This document shows positions 1 through 8,246 of a stretch of 37,827 nucleotides of DNA, one piece after another (the first letter of the stretch is position 1; each line of letters starts with the position of its first letter). Position numbers and translations under genes: made by a program. The notes under the pieces are model-generated. The model was not told the origin of the DNA. It saw only the letters and a list, made by a program, of their open reading frames with translations, and ran no database searches. Source of the stretch: a virus; the IMG/VR virus record IMGVR_UViG_3300008450_000149, positions 1-37,827 of that record. The stretch is one strand, 5' to 3'.

Positions 1-1
1 T

Positions 2-328
2 CCGCGTGAATCGTGGGCGCTGCTGGCTCAGTATTGTCGCCATGTCGTTTCGTCAAATAGGATTGCTCAGATGATCCGCTCGATTGAGGTAGGGCCGCAC
101 TCTGGTGATGCTGCTAGTGTCCGGGCGATGCGCGAGGAAGACGACGATTCGGGCGAGGAAGGGTTTAGCCTGAAGGACTATGACAAGCTGCTTGCTATGC
201 AGGAGCGGGAAGGGAGGGCCATGTCTTCGCTGGCTACCAGGATGAGACTGACCCAGCAATCCACCTATCACCCTGAGAAGTCTAAGGGGAAAGGCGCTGG
301 AATGAAGAAGCCGTGGGAGCTTGGCTAG
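2..328 (+). CDS. terS: Terminase small subunit, 5' truncated by window edge
   Basis: DNA-recognition subunit of the packaging motor. The frame is open from the first bases of the window, so the N-terminus is missing; an internal ATG at 71 exists, but the residues before it (including LLAQYCRH) fit the family and show that it is not the real start. The visible part carries a long helical region, an acidic linker, a leucine-rich helix with EREGRAMSSLATRMRLTQQS, and the C-terminal KKPWEL tail, the usual order in small terminases of P27-like type that precede an HK97-type TerL. TerL follows with no gap. Family call is by pattern recognition of these motifs; the missing N-terminus should hold the DNA-binding helix-turn-helix. 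Confidence 0.8.
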   Translation, partial: PRESWALLAQYCRHVVSSNRIAQMIRSIEVGPHSGDAASVRAMREEDDDSGEEGFSLKDYDKLLAMQEREGRAMSSLATRMRLTQQSTYHPEKSKGKGAGMKKPWELG

Positions 329-1906
329 GTGGCTAAGTGCGCGTACTGCGACAACAAGGCGGAGAAGCAGTGGGGAAAGTATTGTTCTCGCTCCTGTAGG
401 AATATCGCATGGATTGAAACGCACTGTATTGTTCCCGATGGCCGGGACGTAGGAAAGCCGATTGTTCTGAGAAGCTGGCAGAAGGACATGATTATCGGCA
501 TATACGATACCCCTACTCGGCGGGCCATTATCTCTGTAGGCCGCAAGAACGCGAAAACAGCTTTGGCGGCGATTCTTCTGCTTCTCCACATATGCGGGCC
601 TGAAGCTAGGCCAAACTCCCAACTGTACTCCACTGCCCTATCAAGGGATCAGGCGGCGATTGTTTACAGCCTGGCGGCAAAGATGGTGCGCTTCTCTCCC
701 CTGCTGTCTCAGTTTGTCACGGTGCGCGAGACAATCAAGGAGCTGGCGTGCATTGAATTGGGCACGCTGTACAAAGCCCTGTCTGCTGATGCGGCGACAA
801 GCTACGGCCTTTCCCCGGTGTTTATTGTCCACGACGAACTTGGGCAGGTTAAGGGACCGAGGCATTCGCTATACGAAGCACTTGAGACCGCCACGGGAGC
901 GCAAGAGGCTCCGCTGTCTATTGTAATTTCGACTCAAGCGCCGAATGATGCTGATCTGCTATCTATCCTGATTGATGACGCGAAGCAGAACCACGACAAG
1001 AAGACCAAGCTCTTTCTGTACACTGCCCCGGATGACGCCGATCCTTTCTGCGAAGAAACAATACGCATGGCCAACCCGGCTTTTGGTGATTTCCAGAACG
1101 CTGAAGAAACGATGGCAATGGCAGAGGCAGCTCGAAGGATGCCCGCACGTGAGGCTGAATTCAGAAACCTGATCTTGAATCAGAGAGTGGAGGCTTATAG
1201 TCCGTTTGTGACTAAGGGCGTATGGGCGGAGTCTGGCGACGATCCGCAGTTCAACGGATTGGTTTATGCGGGACTGGACTTGTCAGAAACGAGCGACCTC
1301 ACGGCATTGATTATGGTGACGGTGAAGAACGGCTGGTTCAACGTGAAGTCTACTTTCTGGCTTCCTGCTGATGGATTGGAAGAACGGGCAAGACAGGACC
1401 GCGTGCCCTATGATCTATGGGCAAAGCAAGGCTTTCTCAATACTACTCCGGGAAAGTCTATTGAATACGAATACGTTGCCAAGCACATTGCCAACCTGTT
1501 CAACGAATACGATATTAGAAAGGTGGCCTTTGACCGCTACAACATGCGGCACCTTAAGCCGTGGCTGCTGAAGGCTGGATTATCAGAGGCTTTGATTACG
1601 GACAGATTTCAAGACTTCGGGCAAGGGTTCGTTTCAATGTCGCCAGCACTGAGAAACCTCGAAACAATCCTGCTAAACACAAAGATGCGTCACGGCAATC
1701 ACCCTATCTTGACTATGTGCGCGGCAAACTCGGTTGTGAAGTCAGACGAAGCGGGCAACCGGAAGCTAGACAAGAAGCGAAGCCGGGGCAGAATAGACGG
1801 AATGGTAGCCCTTGGCATGGCTTGTGCTGTAGCGAATGAGCATCAAGGCAATCAACAGGTATTTACAGTGAATCTCAGTTCAATTTTGACGGATGCAAGA
1901 GCATGA
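329..1906 (+). CDS. terL: Terminase large subunit with N-terminal zinc finger
   Basis: ATPase-nuclease that cuts concatemers and pumps DNA into the prohead. Visible ATPase motifs are Walker A GRKNAKT (residues 71-77), Walker B VFIVHDE (164-170) and the coupling motif ISTQAPN (about 200-206). The nuclease half begins at YAGLDLSETSDLTAL (about 313-327) and ends with a conserved RIDGMVAL acidic motif, typical of the HK97-type Terminase_1 family. Length 525 aa is normal. The start is GTG directly after the TerS stop. The first 23 residues contain C4, C7, C19 and C23 in a CxxC-x11-CxxxC pattern, a likely zinc finger added in front of the ATPase. The 3' end overlaps the next gene by four bases (ATGA). 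Confidence 0.93.
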   Translation: MAKCAYCDNKAEKQWGKYCSRSCRNIAWIETHCIVPDGRDVGKPIVLRSWQKDMIIGIYDTPTRRAIISVGRKNAKTALAAILLLLHICGPEARPNSQLYSTALSRDQAAIVYSLAAKMVRFSPLLSQFVTVRETIKELACIELGTLYKALSADAATSYGLSPVFIVHDELGQVKGPRHSLYEALETATGAQEAPLSIVISTQAPNDADLLSILIDDAKQNHDKKTKLFLYTAPDDADPFCEETIRMANPAFGDFQNAEETMAMAEAARRMPAREAEFRNLILNQRVEAYSPFVTKGVWAESGDDPQFNGLVYAGLDLSETSDLTALIMVTVKNGWFNVKSTFWLPADGLEERARQDRVPYDLWAKQGFLNTTPGKSIEYEYVAKHIANLFNEYDIRKVAFDRYNMRHLKPWLLKAGLSEALITDRFQDFGQGFVSMSPALRNLETILLNTKMRHGNHPILTMCAANSVVKSDEAGNRKLDKKRSRGRIDGMVALGMACAVANEHQGNQQVFTVNLSSILTDARA

Positions 1907-2424
1907 GTGACCAATGGCGAAGAATTGCAGGGATTGAAGTAGAGGAAGACGGCAAGGTTGCGGCTGTCTGGATAGGCCACGATAAGCTGTCAGACGTTGT
2001 TACGCTGTATGATGCGTGCAAGTTCAATGCAGAGGTATTGGCCGTGATTTCAGAGGGCTTGAACGCCCGTGGCCGCTGGATTCCAATAGCGTGGAACGTG
2101 ACTTCAAAGGACTTCAGTGATAAAATAATGGAAAGAGGTTGTAATGTTCTTTTCGAGGGCTTGAAAGAATCGCCACAGATGGCGGAAATAGCCTCACGGG
2201 ACATTGAAGAACGGATGAGAACGGGCCGGTTTAAGGTAGACCGTCGATTGGCCGAATGGCTTTCTGAATTTGAGCTGTTCAGCAAGCAAGGCGGCAAGAT
2301 TCCAGTTTCTGGTTACCCGTTAATGGCCGCTACACGTTACGCAATCGGGCAGCTAGACCTTGCCAAGAAGCTACAAAGCCCGCGCAAGCTCAAGACCAAT
2401 ACCCGCAGAATATCCATGATATGA
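1903..2424 (+). CDS. Degenerate terminase nuclease-like protein (RNase H-fold)
   Basis: A 173-aa protein that looks like the C-terminal nuclease domain of the other large-terminase lineage (T7/Terminase_6C type), standing alone. Recognisable are the opening IAGIEVEEDGKVAAVWIG (where that lineage has GIDFG), WIPIAWN (where it has WIPVAWPHDG), RMRTGRFKV, LAEWLSEFELF, GGKIPVSG and PLMAATRYA (where it has DDLMSATRYA). The acidic catalytic positions appear replaced: first Asp by Glu, second missing, third Asp pair replaced by GYP. So it is probably not an active nuclease. It is translationally coupled to the complete TerL. A packaging role, such as a regulator or structural cofactor of TerL, is inference from position. 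Confidence 0.6.
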   Translation: MSDQWRRIAGIEVEEDGKVAAVWIGHDKLSDVVTLYDACKFNAEVLAVISEGLNARGRWIPIAWNVTSKDFSDKIMERGCNVLFEGLKESPQMAEIASRDIEERMRTGRFKVDRRLAEWLSEFELFSKQGGKIPVSGYPLMAATRYAIGQLDLAKKLQSPRKLKTNTRRISMI

Positions 2425-2564
2425 GCATTAAACAAGACCTTGAGCTAAAAAATCTGCAAGACCGCGTTTTAGAGCTTGAAGCCGCCGTTGCGCTATTATT
2501 GCAGCGCACAAAGGAACCGAACAATGCCAAAGATGGACGAAAGAGACCTACTCGCGCTAATTGA
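2421..2564 (+). CDS. Small coiled-coil protein between terminase and portal
   Basis: A 47-aa ORF whose ATG overlaps the stop of the terminase nuclease-like gene (ATGA) and whose end overlaps the portal start by 41 bases in another frame. The N-terminal half, starting MSIKQDLELKNLQDRVLELE, has leucines in heptad spacing, indicating a short coiled coil; the C-terminus is basic. Overlap on both sides suggests coupled translation within the packaging operon. Function unknown; small proteins at this position are frequent in phages but rarely characterised. The alternative is chance open frame, made less likely by the exact ATGA coupling. Confidence 0.6.
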   Translation: MSIKQDLELKNLQDRVLELEAAVALLLQRTKEPNNAKDGRKRPTRAN

Positions 2565-4560
2565 TAACGAGTTCTCCGGCGCGATGGGCAAGCAAGGCGG
2601 GGAAATATCCGTCGAGCGTGCGCGTGCGTGGGATTACTATATGTCCAAGCCCCTTGGGAACGAGGAGGACGGGCAATCCCAGGTTGTAACCTCAGACGTG
2701 GCGGATATTGTCGATGGCATTATGCCTTCGCTGCTTCGATTGTTCACGGTGGCGGATAACCTGATTGCCTTTGACCCTGTAGGATTTGAGGACATAGCGC
2801 AATCTGAGCAAGAATCCGACTTTGTGACGCATATCTTCTTCAAGAAGAACCCCGCGTTTATGATTCTTTACACGTGGTTCTTTGATGCCCTTGTGCAAAA
2901 GAACGGCATTGTGAAGGCGTGGTATGACGAAAGCGAGAGAGTAACAACCGAGACTTACTCAGGGCTGACTCAGGCGCAACTGTTCGCCCTGCTGGAAGAT
3001 GATGAACTCGAACCCGTCGAACGGTCCGAATCATTCGACAATCTTACCGGCGAAGTGCTGCACGATATTGAAGTGAAGCGCGTCACCAAAGAACCGCGAT
3101 TCATTGTTGAAAACGTCCCGCCCGAAGAATACCGAATCTCCTCAGATGCCCGCACGCTTGACCCCTCATCCGCTCGCATGGTCGGACAAGAGAGGGACAT
3201 TGCACGCTCTGATTTGCTGGCTATGGGCTTTGATGCTTCTATCGTTGATATGCTCCCGGCAGTCGGTAGGGCGGACGACACGGAAGAAAGAACCGCACGA
3301 TACGACAAGACCGACGAAGAAGAACGCGGCACGAATGACGCCTCGCAAGACTTGATTCGAGTGCGCGAGGTTTATATCCGTTGTGATTACGAAGGCAAGG
3401 GGCGTTCTGAACTTCGGCAAGTTTTCGTTTCTGGCAATTACGTTCTGTCAAACGAACCGGCAGACCGTCAGCCATTCCACGTTCTTAGTCCTAAGCCGCT
3501 CCCCCATAAACACTTCGGATCGTGCCCTGCTGAAGCCGTGATGGACGTTCAGCGAGTCAGCACTACTCTATTGCGGCAGACTCTGGATAACCTGTACCAC
3601 ACGAACAACCCCGGCCATGCAGTATGGGAGCAGGGCATAGGTGATAACACCCTAGATGACTTGCTGACCCGCAAGATTGGCGGCGTTACTCGATTTAATC
3701 GCCCGGTGGCTGAGTCTTACTCGCCAATGACAGTGCCCTTCACGGCTGGCGCGTCATTCCCCATGATCGAGTATTTCGACAAGGTGAAGCGTGACCGCAC
3801 GGGCGTGCATTCTGACGCCGAAGGGCTGTCACCTGACCAACTGAAGAACATTCAAACTTCAGTCATGGGCCAGTCTATGGACTTGGCGCGGATGAAGATC
3901 GAGGCCATTGCCAGAATCTTCGCGGAAACCGGTATCAAGTCGCTGTTTATTCACTTGCACGAATTGATCCAGAAGCACCAAACCAAAAAGCAGATTGTGC
4001 GCCTTCGCAACGATTGGGTAGAAGTGGACCCGACATCATGGCGTGACCGCTACGATGTGACGGTAAACATCGGCCTTGGTATCGGCAGTCGTGAACAGAA
4101 CAATATGCACCTTGCTGCGATCAAAGACCTACAGGCGACGATTGTTCAGAATGGCGGCATGAATCTACTGGTGACCCCGAAGAACATCTATAACACGGCG
4201 GCAGAGTTTGTCAGAAACGCAAACCTGAAAGACCCGGCGCTATTCTTCACCGATCCTGGCGAAGAAATGGCTCCTCCGCCCTCAGATGAACAAATACAAA
4301 TGCAGCAGAAAGAGCAGGCGCTTCTCGAAAGGCAGCAAATGCTGGATGCTCAGTCTCAGGCGCTCAAAGAACAGAAGATGCAGCTTGATTATCAGATTGA
4401 AGTGGCGAAACTCAGAGAGCAGTCAACTAAGAATGAGAACGACCTGACTGTTCAGATGGAAGGGCTACAGAACGAGCTTCTTGAATTGAAACTCAAGTAT
4501 AACCAGCCCGCCGAGCCTAAAAAACTGAGGTTTAACGCTGAAACCGGGGAAATTGAGTAA
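2524..4560 (+). CDS. Portal protein
   Basis: Dodecameric head-tail connector at the capsid vertex through which DNA enters and leaves. The 678-aa length and the N-terminal region DIVDGIMPSLLRLFTVADNL, followed by QESDFVTHIF and a long core ending in a glutamine- and lysine-rich coiled coil (about residues 570-650), match large podovirus portals of the P22-like type. I start at ATG 2524, which has AAGGA eight bases upstream; an in-frame TTG at 2476 would add 16 residues without a ribosome site. It follows the packaging genes directly and ends in a TAATG overlap with the next gene, consistent with terminase-portal-scaffold-capsid order. Confidence 0.88.
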   Translation: MPKMDERDLLALIDNEFSGAMGKQGGEISVERARAWDYYMSKPLGNEEDGQSQVVTSDVADIVDGIMPSLLRLFTVADNLIAFDPVGFEDIAQSEQESDFVTHIFFKKNPAFMILYTWFFDALVQKNGIVKAWYDESERVTTETYSGLTQAQLFALLEDDELEPVERSESFDNLTGEVLHDIEVKRVTKEPRFIVENVPPEEYRISSDARTLDPSSARMVGQERDIARSDLLAMGFDASIVDMLPAVGRADDTEERTARYDKTDEEERGTNDASQDLIRVREVYIRCDYEGKGRSELRQVFVSGNYVLSNEPADRQPFHVLSPKPLPHKHFGSCPAEAVMDVQRVSTTLLRQTLDNLYHTNNPGHAVWEQGIGDNTLDDLLTRKIGGVTRFNRPVAESYSPMTVPFTAGASFPMIEYFDKVKRDRTGVHSDAEGLSPDQLKNIQTSVMGQSMDLARMKIEAIARIFAETGIKSLFIHLHELIQKHQTKKQIVRLRNDWVEVDPTSWRDRYDVTVNIGLGIGSREQNNMHLAAIKDLQATIVQNGGMNLLVTPKNIYNTAAEFVRNANLKDPALFFTDPGEEMAPPPSDEQIQMQQKEQALLERQQMLDAQSQALKEQKMQLDYQIEVAKLREQSTKNENDLTVQMEGLQNELLELKLKYNQPAEPKKLRFNAETGEIE

Positions 4561-4985
4561 TGTACTCTGTCAACATTCCCGGCGTTGGAGTGGTGGAAGT
4601 GGACAGCGATGAGGCGTTGCGAAAGCTGCGTGCAAAGCTGGCCGCAAACACCAAAAAGCCGGCACCTCCCGTCGATATTGCGAAGGTTATCAGTGACAGC
4701 AATAGGCAGCTTGTCGCGGCTTTAACGTCTGCTATTAGCCGCATTGAAAAGCCAACCGTCAATATCCCGGCCCCCGTTGTGAATTACACGCCTCCGGACA
4801 TAAAGGTGAATGTTCCAGCTCCAATCGTGAACATTACACAAGAATCGCCGGAGCGCGAAGAAGAAGACGAAGAAGACGACGAGGAAGAAGAGCAGCTCCC
4901 GCCAATCAAGGCCATTCGCGCAGTCAGCATAGAAAGAGACTGGCGCGGGCTTATCACTGAAGCATCGTTTGAGGTTATTCGTTGA
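4560..4985 (+). CDS. Acidic Pro-rich hypothetical virion-region protein
   Basis: A 141-aa protein with three sections: an N-terminal domain opening MYSVNIPGVGVVEVDSDEAL (to about residue 55), a proline/valine-rich middle with repeated VNIPAPVVNYTP / VNVPAPIVNITQ units, then a run of about 20 nearly all acidic residues (about 97-115) before a C-terminal IERDWRGLITEASFEVI segment. The last segment, ending in a beta-strand-like stretch, is common in small phage proteins located near portals. It overlaps the portal stop (TAATG) and the next start (TTGA). Function is not recognised; position suggests a head or fibre accessory. Confidence 0.75.
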   Translation: MYSVNIPGVGVVEVDSDEALRKLRAKLAANTKKPAPPVDIAKVISDSNRQLVAALTSAISRIEKPTVNIPAPVVNYTPPDIKVNVPAPIVNITQESPEREEEDEEDDEEEEQLPPIKAIRAVSIERDWRGLITEASFEVIR

Positions 4986-6712
4986 GCGACAATATACGAT
5001 TAAATGAAGGCTCCGGCGGCGATGTATTTGCGGCTGATGATATTGGCGGCGTCAAGTTTGGCCGCTCCAAAATCACACTAGGGGCCGATGGCGTCAACGA
5101 TGGGGATGTTTCTAGCTCTAATCCGATGCCGACTGTTTTGTATGCGTACAATGATGCTGGCGGTTTAACTCCTATTGCAACCACGGCAGAAGGGCATATT
5201 GAGGCCGCCATTCATGCGCCACGGCTTCCCTTTGGATCGGTCCACGCCGAGTCTTTGACGCCTATCTTCCAGACTGACGCTGTATACGGCATTAATTCTG
5301 GGCAGGTGTCTACATTTGCGACACTGAGCGGCGGGGCTACTGCAACGGACAGTTCCTTTATTGTATCTACCGGCACCACGTCCACGGCGCAAGGGGTAAT
5401 CCTTGGGCGCAAGCGTCTGCGATACCGGGCGGGGCAGGGCGTAGTAGGAAGATTCTCGGCGGCGTTTACTACTCCTGTGAGCTACAGTTATCAGGTGGCG
5501 GGATTTGGGCACTCGGAAGATGGTGTTTATTTTGCGTATCGGGAAGCGACCGGAACGGGATATTCAGGCGTAGCGCCTGCTTTTGGTATACTCTACATTA
5601 ACCGCGCATTGCGAGAAGTGCGGACTCTGACCGTTACCACGGGATCAAGCACTGCTGAAAACGTCACTGTGACGCTTAACAATGTTGCGTTTTCTATTGC
5701 CGTCACTAACTCATCTAATATTCAGCGGACAGTGTGGGAAATTAGCCAAGGCACTTATTCAGGATGGGATTGCTATCCAGACGGAGCGACTGTTGTATTT
5801 GTTCGCAAGTCTGCACAGGCGGCGACCGGCACTTACTCTTTGGCGGCGACTACGGCTGTCGGGACATTTGCACAGACTCGCGCAGGAACGGCTGGAACGG
5901 AAACTTTTATTCCGCAGGCATCGTGGAACGGCGACAAGCTGGACGGCACAGGGGCTTCGGGTGTCACGATTGATCCCACAAAGTTCAATGTGTTTCAAAT
6001 AGGCATTCAGTACCTCGGCGCCGGTCCAATTACATTCCAAGTCGAAGCAAGCCCCGCAGATGGTAACAATGTCGACTTTGTGACGGTTCACACGCTGAAA
6101 TTCCCGAACACAATCACGGCGACCACTTTCGGCAATCCATCATTTCCGTTTACGCTTGCGGCGTATTCTGCCGGATCAACTACTGACTTGAGCATCAAGT
6201 GCGGCAGCTTTGCCGGATTCATAGAAGGACCGAAAGCACTCCACGGCAATAGATTCAGCTACTTTAATTCCCTGACAAGTGTCGGCGCCACTAATTTGCA
6301 GGCGCTGTTTACTGTATTGAATACTCGATACTACGCAGGGAAAGCTAATCAAGCTGTAATCAATATATTGTCAGTTGCAGGGGCTTTAAAGCATACATCT
6401 CCCTGCATTTTCTACCTGATAAAAAACGGGTCACTGGCTGGCAATCCAAACTTTGCATCTCTTTCTTCAAACTCTTGCGGCAAGTGGGATACGGCAGCGA
6501 CTACTGTTACCTACGCCACGGGCGACCAACTATTATGGACGGGGCACCTTGGCGACACGGGGGAGATTGACCACTTTTTCAGCGGGCCATCTGATCTGGC
6601 AATGGAAGAACTAACGCTTCAGCCAGGCGAATGGATCACCCTTGCGGCGCGTGCTGTGACGGGCACTCCCGCATATGTAACCGGCTCAATTAACACGCGG
6701 GAAGATCAGTGA
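4982..6712 (+). CDS. Large beta-rich virion protein
   Basis: A 576-aa protein with no transmembrane segment, rich in Gly, Thr, Ser and Ala and low in Cys, as in virion surface proteins. Its N-terminus (NEGSGGDVFAADDIGGVKFG, then KITLGADGVNDGDVS and a NPMPT segment) is a conserved anchoring motif seen at the start of many phage structural or fibre-like proteins. The rest predicts as beta-sandwich or receptor-type domains, with long Thr/Ser stretches around residues 90-330. It starts with TTG overlapping the previous stop (TTGA). Exact role (capsid decoration, head fibre or adhesin) is not determined; placement between portal and scaffold favours a head-associated protein. Confidence 0.7.
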   Translation: MSDNIRLNEGSGGDVFAADDIGGVKFGRSKITLGADGVNDGDVSSSNPMPTVLYAYNDAGGLTPIATTAEGHIEAAIHAPRLPFGSVHAESLTPIFQTDAVYGINSGQVSTFATLSGGATATDSSFIVSTGTTSTAQGVILGRKRLRYRAGQGVVGRFSAAFTTPVSYSYQVAGFGHSEDGVYFAYREATGTGYSGVAPAFGILYINRALREVRTLTVTTGSSTAENVTVTLNNVAFSIAVTNSSNIQRTVWEISQGTYSGWDCYPDGATVVFVRKSAQAATGTYSLAATTAVGTFAQTRAGTAGTETFIPQASWNGDKLDGTGASGVTIDPTKFNVFQIGIQYLGAGPITFQVEASPADGNNVDFVTVHTLKFPNTITATTFGNPSFPFTLAAYSAGSTTDLSIKCGSFAGFIEGPKALHGNRFSYFNSLTSVGATNLQALFTVLNTRYYAGKANQAVINILSVAGALKHTSPCIFYLIKNGSLAGNPNFASLSSNSCGKWDTAATTVTYATGDQLLWTGHLGDTGEIDHFFSGPSDLAMEELTLQPGEWITLAARAVTGTPAYVTGSINTREDQ

Positions 6713-6882
6713 ATATCGCCGTTTTTATCAACCTTGGGATGCTAGGGCTGACAAGAGGGCAAGGAAGCGGGCCGAGTAGCAGCGGTTCGCGCAAACAGCA
6801 GCAGGACGTATACACAACAGATAAAGACCTTCTAAACCTAGTGAATATGATAGTGATGTCTGGGATTTTAGAAGACGCATAA
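6709..6882 (+). CDS. Small hypothetical protein
   Basis: A 57-aa ORF starting with GTG that shares four bases (GTGA) with the preceding stop. It begins with a short hydrophobic patch (MNIAVFINLGMLGLTRG), passes a Ser/Gly/Gln linker and ends in a hydrophobic helix followed by EDA. The reading is supported only by coupling to the upstream gene and by filling an otherwise empty gap before the next ribosome site. No function recognised. Confidence 0.5.
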   Translation: MNIAVFINLGMLGLTRGQGSGPSSSGSRKQQQDVYTTDKDLLNLVNMIVMSGILEDA

Positions 6883-6909
6883 ACGCAACCTAAAACCAAG
6901 GACTTGCAG

Positions 6910-7197
6910 ATGAGTGAAATGGCATTGAGAAAGGCGGCAGAACGTGGGCCGCGTGCAAAGGCGCTACTTGATAACGAACTACTGAAGGAAGCGTTTGAAA
7001 AGATAGAGCAAACCCTCATGGATGAATGGCGCAACACCTCGACAGAGGACGCGCAGCGAAGGGAGGATGCGTGGCGCTCCTACAAGCTGCTAGGGGCGCT
7101 CAGAGGGTATCTAGTGAAAACCGTTACCAATGGTGACGCGGCAGCAAAAGAGCTTTTGAAAGTGAAAAATCCGTCAATAATTGAAAGGTTTAAATAA
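6910..7197 (+). CDS. Conserved small helical phage protein
   Basis: A 95-aa, mostly helical, charged protein. The pattern KEAFEKIEQTLMDEWRNTS, then EDAQRREDAWRSYKLLGALR, is a familiar one in small proteins that sit just before scaffold genes in podo- and siphophages. The start at ATG 6910 has AAGGA seven bases upstream; the in-frame TTG at 6904 is less likely. It overlaps the scaffold gene (TAATG). Role unknown; it is presumably made together with scaffold and capsid for head assembly. Confidence 0.75.
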   Translation: MSEMALRKAAERGPRAKALLDNELLKEAFEKIEQTLMDEWRNTSTEDAQRREDAWRSYKLLGALRGYLVKTVTNGDAAAKELLKVKNPSIIERFK

Positions 7198-8240
7198 TGG
7201 ACACACCAACCGTTGAAGCAGTAGAACAACCGAAGAAAAGCTGGTCATTGCTTGCGTCTGAAGCGTTTGGCGACCAGTTCCACGGGGATGTAACAGAGGC
7301 TCCGGAAGTGGTACAATTAGATTCATCTGAGGAAGTTTCCACGGAAACTCCAGATGAAGGGGAGGTGGCAGAGGTAGTAGAGACTCATGCTGAAGAATCC
7401 CCAATATCGTCAATTGATGAGCTTATCAGCCATTACGAATTCGACCCTGCATGGATGGACACGCTAGAAATAGCGGTGAAGATCAACGGGGAGGAAGGCA
7501 AAGCTAAACTTTCGGACCTCAAAGCCAGCTACCAGATTAAAGAAGCGGCAGAGGCAAGGCTCAAAGAAGCGAAAGAGAAAGCGAGGGCAGAAACACAGAT
7601 TATTGCAGAGAAGCGTGAACAGCTTCAAAGCCAGTTTGCAGTTGTAGGAAGCCTGATTGACCGCATGGAAAAATCCTTCAACAAGGATGAGTCCTCAGTA
7701 AATTGGGAACAGTTGCGTCAGCAAGACCCGGCAGAATGGTCAGCGAAGCGCGAGGAATTCAAGCAAAGACGCGAAGATATTGAAAGAACCAAGCGGGAGG
7801 CGGTTGACTCATACAAGAGCACAGTTGCCCAAGCTGAATACGAAACAAAAGAACGGCAACAGCAGTACCTTCAAGAACAAGCCCAACAGCTTATTGAACG
7901 ACTGCCGGAGTGGAAAGACCCGAACACAGCCAAAGCCGAAAAAACAGCGGTAGCGGAGTATCTGTTAAATCAGGGCTTTACACAAGAGGACATTTCCGCC
8001 GCTTCTGACCATCGGATGGTAATCATGGCTCGCAAGGCCATGCTTTACGACAAGGGCAAGGATAAAGCCGGAGTTGTAGAGAAGAAAATTACTAAGATTC
8101 CCAAGGTTCTTAAGCCTGGGAGTCCTAAACCACAGGAACAAGTTAATAGAGAGCGTCAGAATCAGGTTAAAGCCAAGCTGAGAAGCACAGGAAGCCTTGA
8201 ATCTGCACTCGAATTACTGCGCTCACGGCGCAAAGGATAA
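7197..8240 (+). CDS. Scaffold protein
   Basis: A 347-aa protein that fits an internal scaffold for prohead assembly. It has an acidic N-terminal third (Glu/Val-rich, residues about 30-75), then ISSIDELISHYEFDPAWMDT, a long charged coiled coil (about 110-240) rich in Glu, Lys, Gln and Ala, a short folded section with LLNQGFTQEDISAASDHRMV, and a basic C-terminal tail ending LLRSRRKG, the kind of tail that binds capsid subunits. It lies immediately before the capsid gene. Identification rests on composition, length and position rather than a catalytic motif. Confidence 0.82.
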   Translation: MDTPTVEAVEQPKKSWSLLASEAFGDQFHGDVTEAPEVVQLDSSEEVSTETPDEGEVAEVVETHAEESPISSIDELISHYEFDPAWMDTLEIAVKINGEEGKAKLSDLKASYQIKEAAEARLKEAKEKARAETQIIAEKREQLQSQFAVVGSLIDRMEKSFNKDESSVNWEQLRQQDPAEWSAKREEFKQRREDIERTKREAVDSYKSTVAQAEYETKERQQQYLQEQAQQLIERLPEWKDPNTAKAEKTAVAEYLLNQGFTQEDISAASDHRMVIMARKAMLYDKGKDKAGVVEKKITKIPKVLKPGSPKPQEQVNRERQNQVKAKLRSTGSLESALELLRSRRKG

Positions 8241-8246
8241 GTAATC

